From Pezicula radicicola (lineage: Eukaryota; Ascomycota; Leotiomycetes; Helotiales; Dermateaceae), in assembly GCA_003008705.1 (NCBI GenBank), contig PDUO01000010.1, forward strand, positions 1,302,001-1,366,000: DNA of 64,000 bases, in the 5' to 3' direction. Positions within the stretch are counted from its first letter, which is position 1, and every line of letters starts with the position of its first letter. The position numbers were made by a program, and so were the translations under genes. The notes under the pieces were generated by a model. It was not told the origin of the DNA. It ran no database searches and worked only from the letters and a program-made list of their open reading frames with translations. Positions 56,123 through 64,000 of this stretch are shown here, piece by piece.

Positions 56123-57379
56123 ATGACGGCATAGTCGCGGTAGTAAATTGAGGGAATTGAGTTTGTTGAAGTGTACGAGTGGAAATTTCAGTGTTATGCC
56201 AGAAAGAAAGGAGCTAGAATGACGTATATGGTCATGCTTTAGCGACTGCTGAAACTACTGGAATGATGCGCGATAGGAGATAAAGAAATGATAAGGATAA
56301 GCCAGCATTTAATTCTTCATCCCTCATTCATTCATCATCTTCTCTCGCTTTTCGTACATAGTATATCGTACATACCTACAATCACAGTCACTTCGCCGAA
56401 ACTCTAATCAGAGGCTGTATTTAACTTTGATCTTAGGTCGAACGAACCGCCCCTTTTCGTCACCTTATCTTTGTCTGATCTACAGTAGATTGTCCCCTGG
56501 AAATACCTAATGCGGAAGTCAAGCTATTAAATCTAACTTCTAGGAGAAGTGTAGTAGTAGTTCGTACTCCTACTACTCGTACCCTAACTACCTAATCTTT
56601 GAGCGAATCGTTAAAGTTTGAATTTGCAGTTGCTGTAGAACATAGCAACAATCTATACACAATAATAAAGACGCATCTACAGAGTAGCTGTACTAATTGT
56701 AGTCTCTTTGCTCATGTACTGTACTTGGAACCTTAGCTATCCTAATATAGAATACTCAAAAACTTCAAGACATGCACATTCTATTTAGTCACGTGGGTAA
56801 AGCTATAGTGAGGGATAAGTTAATGTGAGGTACCTTTCATACTGTACTAGACATGCGAAAGTACGATTGTGGTACGAAGATATCTCGACTACTACATTAA
56901 GCAATTCCTTGGTGCTTGGTGCTGCGCGGCAGACTACTTTTAGACTGAAAAAGATCACCACGCCAGCCCTGATGCTAAAATAAGGTGTCCGTCGTACAGC
57001 GCATTCTTCTTCGGCGGGGACTCGCTTGTAACAGCCAAGAAAGACGCAATTCGAAACCAGCCTCGCCAGCCCCTTTTTACGCTGTACGAAAGTATGGTCG
57101 TCGCTACGATGAGAATACGAATCCACCGAATCCGAATCCGATTCTATGTCTTGGTATCAACAAAAATGACAATGCCATGGGATTCAATGATAATGCTATA
57201 TAGAAGAAGCTTCTTGCCTTCGAAAAAAAAAAAATATCTTCATCTCATCTCATCTCATCTCAACTTCATATCAAGCCAACTAGATCACCAATTCCGGATT
57301 TCCCAGCCACATCACTCTACTTCTGTACGATAGGTCTTTAAGAATCATTCTCAAGCGACCTCGTTTAAAAACCGCAATT
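56123..57379. other. Intergenic, 1.3 kb
   Basis: No gene recognised. A palindrome-like run of GTAGTAGTAG and its complement CTACTACTCG lies at about 56551-56580. An A12 tract with CATCT repeats (57241-57260) lies in the RTA1 leader. Confidence 0.45.
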
Positions 57380-58379
57380 ATGGTCGCAACGGCTACTCTT
57401 GAGTCGGGGAGCTACTACGCATATGTTCCATTCCTCATGGCGGCATCTGGATTCGCAGCAGTTTTCCTTCAAACAACAGCCCTACACACCTATCAGGTAG
57501 CTCGCTCAAAGACGAAGTTCTTCATCCCAGTCATAGTAGGAGGTCTACGTAAGTTCCAACTCCAGACCTCTCTCACATAACCAACAAGACAACGAAAACT
57601 GACATCTTATTTTCACAACAGTGGAAGCAATAGGATACGCATGCCGTCTAATCTCACACTTCGAATCACCAACCTTCTCCGTCATCCCCTTCGCAATCCA
57701 ATACACCTGTATCCTAGTAGCACCAACAGTAATCGCAGCCGCCGTATACATGTACTACGAACACATAGTAAAAGCAGTAGGAGGAGAATCACTCTCCCCA
57801 ATCCGACTAAGCCGCTTCCAAAAAATCTTCCTAATCGGCGACTGTTTCTCCTTCCTAATCCAAAGCGTCGGATCAATCCTCCGTCTCACAACCAGCGTCT
57901 CAAATATCAGACTCGGCAATAGATTGGTCATGATGGGATTAGGAGAACAGATGATCTTCCTCGCCATCTTCGTCTTCACTGCCGCAAAATTCCAATATAA
58001 TATCTCCCGCAAATCTACGGCTCGTCTTTCTGGAGATTCCGAATCCAAATTTGCTCATGTTAATATCAATTACAAGAAGCATCTTATTGCACTCTATGTT
58101 GCTGCGGCGCTTATTGCTATTCGATCGGCTGTTCGATTGGGAGAGAATTTACAGGGTACTACTGGTCTTATCCGAACCCACGAGATTTTTCTTTACATTT
58201 TCGATGCCGGACTCATGCTTAATTTGATGATGATGTTTCACTACGTTCATCCGAGTCAGATTGATGCATGGCAGGCATTCTATTCAACTGAGGGTGCTGA
58301 TGCTCAACGGGTTTACTTTGATGGATGGAAGGTTTGGCAAGGAAAGCGTTTGGTTTCGGCAAATATGATGAGTGTTTGA
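57380..58379 (+). CDS. RTA1-like lipid-translocating / stress-resistance membrane protein
   Basis: Two exons, 57380-57548 and 57622-58379, give 308 residues. RTA1-family proteins have seven membrane spans and are linked to resistance to lipid-like toxicants and to sphingolipid-base export. Hydrophobic segments are clear, and family marks are LEAIGYACRLISHFESP, PFAIQYTCILVAPTVIAAAVYMYYEHIV, FLIGDCFSFLIQSVGS, the last spans around LIALYVAAALIAIRSAVR, and HEIFLYIFDAGLMLNLMMMFHYVHPSQI. The start MVATATLESGSYYAYVPFLMAA is typical. The intron is 73 bp. Confidence 0.92.
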
Positions 58380-60116
58380 GGTGTCTGATGAAAGTTCAAG
58401 GGGGGAATATTTGCTTGGAATCGTGAGCGATAGGTATTCGGCGTTGGGGCGTTTGGGATATAGATAGTTTAGATAGACTATGCTATGAGCATTGAATAGA
58501 GTCTAGTCGCAGTGCTAGATATACAGTGGGAACTATGTGTACAATAGTCCCTCTAAAAGAAATAAAATTCTTCAATATCAAACTTGCACATCTACTGCAA
58601 CACTGACCTAAAAATTGTGCACTCTAAGGACGAAAGAGGCCGTCAGAACCATCACAGTATCCTGCTAAGCTGGCCGTCACTCATGACCAAAACCTTCTAC
58701 CCCTCATCAATTTCATTTCCCATTTCATAGCATTCTACAGCGATTCGCCAAATCTTCCTTCTACTCGTAAACCGAGAAGAGATCTACGGCTTCTTCAGAC
58801 CATCAGGATAATATAGTTCCAGATATTATCTTCAAAATGGCAGGCATTTCCCTGGTTGTCTTCACATAAGCTTCAGGATCAGTATCAGAGCGGAGCTGGA
58901 CGTTCATTGAGGATGCCTTTTAAAGCTGTAGGATTTAGGAGTCACTGAAAGAGAGTAAGAAGGTTTGTCAAAGAGTACCTTGGAAGTTTATGCCAATGAT
59001 TATACTTCGGAGTACTAATTGGGATTCATTAGTTTATTAGTTCCGAGTTTCTTCAGTTTTCGTATTTAGTGGTAGTGTTCCCTTTCTTGAATTTTGCACT
59101 CTCCGACGAGGAATATTGTCGAGAGTGCTTTTGGTTCTCGGTGCGGTATCTCCTTTCTTGGTTTTGTCGTCTTTCCTCTTCTGTCAATAACTAGGATGTA
59201 ACAAAGAAGACATGTTGTGGATTCGTTTCTGCTCCAAATGATGATCCAACAGTCATCGCTAAGGCTGCTTAAGATATCACGTAGATTCTATGTGTAGATA
59301 ACGAGTTGCGGTATAAAGATCTTAACAATGAAGTCTAAATTCAGTAAGAGGGCAATTTTGTTACCTTGTTGTTCTATATTCTACACTTCCTTAAGGACTT
59401 ACTTCGAAAGGGGAGGTAGGGTCGTAGGGAGGTCGCTCGCTAAGCGAGGAACCGAGATTTGTAGCCTCTGAACTACCTACCTAGGTAGGTATTTAAAGAT
59501 AAAGTAGTACCTTCGTAATTACCTACGCCTTAGATTTTAGATCCGACTTTTTGATAAATTCAAAGGAAGTATAAGTACTTGCGTTAGTTCACGTTAATCC
59601 CTTTCCAAATGTGCACATGATTCATTGTTACTACTATCGCTTTATTTCATCCTTATCCCATGCTCATGGAGTACTGACCAAGAAGAGAAAGACTGACTGA
59701 AAAGAGTTTCAAGGGTCGTCTGGGTAGAGACGGTGAGGTCGATGACAATGATTTCGCTAGAGCCATTAAGCCTGGCAAGTAAGCAAAGCTACAGAGAGCA
59801 ATATACTCGCTCTCTCCATTAATAGTTTTGTTTGAACTGTCTACCTAGCATGCTGGAATATTCTCGGTAGCAGATCGGTCATGAATAGGATATGCAGAGT
59901 TTGTATTCTAACTAGAACAAGGTTGCTGAAAGCGGTCTTCTTGTACTAGAGGAGGACAGTCACAGGACTTTACACTGTTTTCTCCACTTTGTGTATCCTC
60001 AAACTACGCCTTACAGTCCCCGACGAATAACTTAGTTGGGCAGCAGCAAACTGTTCCTTTGATTCTCTAACGACGCTATCTCTACGTGTACCTACGCGTG
60101 AACACAGAAGGCAGGA
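58380..60116. other. Intergenic, 1.7 kb
   Basis: I see no supportable gene. The 16-bp perfect palindrome ACCTACCTAGGTAGGT lies at 59475-59490, and GCTCGCTAAGCGAG just before it at about 59437-59450. Confidence 0.45.
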
Positions 60117-61037
60117 ATGGCACGAATTAGACTTGCTTCTGGACTCATTTTTCGAAGTTTGCCGTCTCTACAAAATATCGAAATCTTCAGACGTTTTGGG
60201 CAAAATTCCTTGGACTATATCGTTCAGCACCATGGCAAATCAGTACGATCGCTTTGGCTCGAAACCCATCAAGAATATAACCGATTCGTATTTAACGCTG
60301 AAGAAGTCCGTAAGATCCAGCAAAATTGTCCCATGGTCGAAGAATTGATTCTTGCACCTATACCACGCTCTAAAGGTGATGTAAAAGAGACGGCTATCTA
60401 CAAAACGCTTGGTGCTATGCCTAAACTCCAAAGACTTACTTTGACACTCGACTCTTCGAATGCTGGGGTTCTTGAATACACTGAGTTTATTGATCAGTAC
60501 AATTCTGGTGATGAGGATTATGAAGTACCAAACGATCCCTCCTTCGACGAGTTCCACCAACATTTCGCGGACGATAATACTGAGTACTATCAACCTTGCA
60601 ATCGTCATATTCGTGATAATCTCATTAATAGCGCACTCGACGAGACTCTTGCACGTGCCATCTTCAACTTTATCTCGAACCACAAAGCACATAATGCGTT
60701 CCCGTTAGAATACCTCAGATTACATGCAAATTGTTGTGGTTGGTTCGGTAGACTCTTAGACATGAACACGCCCGATCTATGGAAAGCAATTTCCACCAGC
60801 CTCGGCCAGGAATGGCTGCTTACACGGAGTCCAAGGGGTGATTCCCGTGATAAGGCTATTGCGAAAGAAATTGGGAAACAATCGAGAGAGGCATCTGATG
60901 GTCACAAGCTTCACCGTATGGATATGGCTGTTTGGTTGAAGATCGAGCCTGTGTTTCGGAGGATCTGGCCTGAAAAGGAAGATGGGAATGGTGACTGGCG
61001 TAAGGATTGGTATAGCTGGCCACTTTCAGATTCTTAG
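60117..61037 (+). CDS. Truncated F-box/leucine-rich-repeat-like protein
   Basis: An ORF of 306 residues that starts directly in LRR-like sequence: SLPSLQNIEIFRRFG, VRSLWLETHQEYNRF, EEVRKIQQNCPMVEELILAPI, AMPKLQRLTLTLDSS. An acidic linker and a region seen in fungal F-box proteins follow (FPLEYLRLHANCCGWFG, LGQEWLLTRSPRGD, KIEPVFRRIWP). Such proteins usually begin with an N-terminal F-box (LPxE..xxI), absent here, and I found no upstream exon that would supply it. The gene may be a 5'-truncated remnant or use an unseen upstream exon. It is the last gene before the AT-rich repeat block. Confidence 0.55.
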   Translation: MARIRLASGLIFRSLPSLQNIEIFRRFGQNSLDYIVQHHGKSVRSLWLETHQEYNRFVFNAEEVRKIQQNCPMVEELILAPIPRSKGDVKETAIYKTLGAMPKLQRLTLTLDSSNAGVLEYTEFIDQYNSGDEDYEVPNDPSFDEFHQHFADDNTEYYQPCNRHIRDNLINSALDETLARAIFNFISNHKAHNAFPLEYLRLHANCCGWFGRLLDMNTPDLWKAISTSLGQEWLLTRSPRGDSRDKAIAKEIGKQSREASDGHKLHRMDMAVWLKIEPVFRRIWPEKEDGNGDWRKDWYSWPLSDS

Positions 61038-61332
61038 GTCTTGGTCAATCTGAGGTGATTTAATCTTTTGACGACATGTTCGATCTGCTTGGCCTGTCTC
61101 TACGCATAGTAATAAGCTGTTTAACGGAATAGTTATTTAGGAGCAACATGCAGGTAGTCAAAGTGGTTGTATTCTGTTGCGGAGCTATAGTACCGCAATG
61201 GGCCAATTTTTAGTATCCAGAGGTAGATAATCACATGAATATTTCTATTTGATTCAACGTGAACTACTATTTCCTAATCGAGAGGCTTCGACGATACCTA
61301 TTTACCTCCTCGCGCTCACGCTCACTTCTTAA

Positions 61333-61790
61333 GATACTAGAAATTATTAAGTAAAAACTAGTATTTTACTAATAATAAATAGTTTTTAATATTATACTAG
61401 AAATTATTTAATACTTAGTAGTTTTTAATATTATACTAGAAATTACTAAGTAAAAACTAGTATTTTATTAATAATAAATAGTTTTTAATATTATATTAGA
61501 AATTACTAAGTAAAAACTAATATTATACTAATATTTAATAGTTTTTAGTATTATACTAGAAATTACTAAGTAAAAATTAATATTATATTAATAATAAATA
61601 GTTTTTAATATTATACTAGAAATTATTAAGTAAAAACTAGTATTATATTAGAAATTATTTAATATTTAATAGTTTTTAGTATTATACTAGAAATTACTAA
61701 GTAAAAATTAATATTATACTAATAATAAATAGTTTTTAGTATTATACTAGAAATTACTAAATAAAAACTAGTATTATATTAATAATATAA
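61333..61790. repeat. AT-rich tandem repeat, about 60-bp unit, roughly 7-8 copies
   Basis: The unit is close to TACTAGAAATTACTAAGTAA followed by AAACTAGTATTATACTAATA and ATAAATAGTTTTTAATATTA. Copies differ by C/T and G/A transitions and short indels. Each unit contains a short inverted repeat (TAAAAACTA / TAGTTTTTA). It may be an internal array of an LTR or a satellite next to the retroelement. Confidence 0.75.
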
Positions 61791-64000
61791 TAACTTATAT
61801 TATTATTAAGTTTTACTCTTATATTTAAATTATCTAGATTAGTTAATTAAATAATTCTATACTCTAGGAATATAACTTTAGAATAGAATAACTAATTAAC
61901 TAAACTAAGACTTATAAATATAAATTACTCTTCTTTTATCTTATACTTAGTTTCTTTCTCTTCTTTCTTTTTTATCTTAGAATTCTTAATTTATTATTTA
62001 TATATATTACTTTTATCTATTATAAATATTATTATATTATTCTAAGATTAATCTTAACTCTCCTAGAAAGGAATTAATAATATCTACCCTTTAGAACTCT
62101 TTAAACTTTATAAATAGAATTAAAATAACTCTTCTAAATAAACCTTTTTAAATAAACCTTCTAAACTTAATATCTATCTTAAATACTATAACTAAAGATA
62201 ATACTAAGGTTATATATACTACTATTATTATTATTAGTAATAATACCTAAGAATCTCTTTTTAAAACCTCTCTTAAACTTAAGTATAATAGTAATAATAC
62301 TAGATCTAAATATATAATAAATACTAAAAGGTATAAGTTTATAAAAATCTATAATATTAACTACTATAACTAGAATAAGATAAAGGAGATAATCTTTAAG
62401 ATTATTAAAGACTAGTATATCTTTATCTCTAAGTAAGTTAATAAGATTAAGATTAAATTCTAAAACTTCCTTACTTATATAACTAAGTATAATATAGATT
62501 ATTTAAAATTAAAATATATATATAAGAGATTATAAAAGGAATATATATTACTATAGATAAAGATATAATATAAGAAAGGATAGATTACTTTTCTTAAGAA
62601 TAAAGTTTTTAAACTTACTCTATAGCTTAGCTAATCTATTAGTAAGACTATAGTAGAATCTACCTCTACTCTCTCTTAAATTACTAAAGAAAGTACCTTT
62701 TAATCTATCTACTTTAAAGATAAACCCCTTATTAAACCTCCTTATTTCTCTTAAGAGACTTCTATTTTTACTTTAATTAAGATAACTAATATAAGTACTA
62801 CTCTCTATATAAAGAAGTTAGAGAAGCTAGTAGACTCTAAGGTCTTTAAAGATAATTACTCTAAGTTTTAGAGATAGAAAAGACTAATAATAGATAAATT
62901 AAAAGATAATTATAATTATTTCTTTATTATAAATACTTATATATATTATATTATAAACTAAATTAATAAGAAGGTTCTTTTATATCTTAAAGTTAAATTT
63001 AATATTAATCTCTTCTTTAATTCTAATAAGATAATTAAATACTTAATTAAGATCTTTAAAGATAAGAACTATATAAAGAATATTATAAATAAATTTAATT
63101 CTTAGTACTTCTAATATAATTATTATTTTTAAAACTTCTTTATAAACTTTATATACCTTAATAGAGAAGAAGAATATATACTAGAATAATTTAAAATATA
63201 ACTTAAAAAGAAGATATCTAAAGAACTATAAAGAGAACTTATTAATTATAATAATAATAATTAGAATATATATAAACTTAGATAATAACTCTAATACTAA
63301 GATAATTATCTTTATTAAATTAAGATTAAAAAGGAGAGATCCTTTTAATAAAATAATAAAAACTATAAAGAGAAATTTACTATTTAAACTCCTTCCTCTA
63401 TTATAAACTTAATATAATCCTTTTTAACTCTAACTCTTTCTACTATTACTCCTTATACTTAGAACCTCTTTACTCTATACTCTAAGTATAATAACTCTAA
63501 GAAGTAACTACTCTCTAATAAGAGATATTACTTTAAGTATAGAAGAACTAGATATATAGTATAGGATTATATAATAAATATAAAGGAAATTAAGGAATAC
63601 TTAAAATAAAGAAAAGAGGAACTCTAGAGAAAGACTCCTCTCTAAGGTATATAAATATTAAATAGAAAATTAATCTTAGTTAATTAATAAATAAAAAAGT
63701 ATTAATAATTCTATATAGTATAATAAATAATAAAACTATAATTATTATTAATACTCTATTTAATACTAGAGTAAATAGTTTTCTTTTTATTAATTTAATA
63801 TTCTTATAAAAGATTAAACTTTATATCTTTATTAAATCTATTAAACTACTTTATACTCTACTAGTATATAGATATAATAAAAGTCTTAATAAACTAATTA
63901 TCTATTATATCTACTTTATCTTTAATCTATAAGGATAATAGTTCTAGTTATCTTTCTATATACTTATACTTAACTTTATAAATATTATTATTAGATAAAA
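61791..64000 (+). mobile_element. RIP-saturated retrotransposon relic, Ty3/gypsy-like gag-pol, cut by the window end
   Basis: Very AT-rich sequence with no open frame. The pattern at about 63514-63570 reads as a degraded CCHC zinc knuckle (positions of Cys and Gly codons converted to Tyr/Arg/stop around a YYFKYRRTRYI-like reading). About 250 bp downstream, near 63744-63800, a segment resembles the DTGAxxSF active site of a retroviral-type protease (reading NTLFNTRVNSFLF). The order Gag, zinc knuckle, protease on the plus strand fits gag-pol of an LTR retrotransposon. Assignment to Ty3/gypsy rather than Copia is an inference from this order and spacing. From 61324 on I found no CpA, TpG or CpG, so no ATG exists on either strand. 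Confidence 0.6.

Noticed and set aside
59475..59490. Perfect palindrome ACCTACCTAGGTAGGT as a possible protein-binding or insertion site.
   Set aside because: Short palindromes with CCTAGG occur elsewhere in the window (for example 4650-4663), and nothing nearby gives it a function.

Overview
The window is nuclear DNA of a filamentous ascomycete, most likely a Leotiomycete (Helotiales-like). I infer this from short spliceosomal introns (about 50-130 bp, GT..AG, with branch sites such as ctaac), typical Pezizomycotina proteins (a QDE-2-type Argonaute, a NUP98-NUP96 precursor, RTA1 and 2EXR proteins), secreted pectin-degrading enzymes, and AT-rich transposon relics with C-to-T mutation like that left by repeat-induced point mutation (RIP). 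No database could be searched. All splice sites were worked out by hand from the sequence, with reading-frame continuity as the check.

Layout. 1-1.93 kb: a decayed Tc1/mariner element, minus strand. 2.3-4.3 kb: a secreted PL4 rhamnogalacturonan lyase (-). 6.0-6.8 kb: an orphan single-membrane-span protein (+), possibly frameshifted. 8.9-13.1 kb: an eight-exon MFS DHA2 efflux transporter with an upstream ORF and a probable GC-AG intron, then a nitronate monooxygenase (both -). 13.1-15.8 kb: no recognisable gene. 15.8-25.1 kb (+): a 95-residue dsRNA-binding-domain protein split over three short exons, mitochondrial ribosomal protein S7, a universal-stress-protein-domain protein and a CE8 pectin methylesterase. 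25.2-28.2 kb: diverged direct repeats, a foldback and a putative small membrane protein. 28.3-31.6 kb: Argonaute (+). 33.0-39.4 kb: NUP145/NUP98-96 (-), divergent from a centrin/CDC31 gene (+, 40.4-41.1 kb). 41.8-43.7 kb: epsin (-), with degenerate CAAGT-type repeats on both sides and a perfect 29-bp hairpin upstream. 45.2-46.7 kb: divergent mitochondrial EngB-type GTPase (-) and FMC1 (+) on a 103-bp shared promoter. 48.4-52.1 kb: a 1228-residue Pro/Ser-rich coiled-coil protein (+). 52.5-58.4 kb: OSM1-type fumarate reductase, a 2EXR protein, a NAPE-PLD relic (-) and an RTA1 transporter. 60.1-61.0 kb: a truncated F-box/LRR-like ORF. 61.3-64 kb: an AT-rich tandem repeat and a Ty3/gypsy-like gag-pol relic running off the window.

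How the genes fit together. Most are unlinked housekeeping genes: nuclear pore and mRNA export (NUP145, CDC31), mitochondria (RSM7, EngB, FMC1, OSM1) and endocytosis (epsin). The two pectin-active enzymes suggest a plant-associated lifestyle. The accessory signal worth following is small-RNA and genome defence: an Argonaute, a free-standing dsRBD protein, a long perfect hairpin, and an adjoining repeat block of about 2.7 kb in which I could find no CpA, TpG or CpG dinucleotide, the endpoint expected of complete RIP on both strands.
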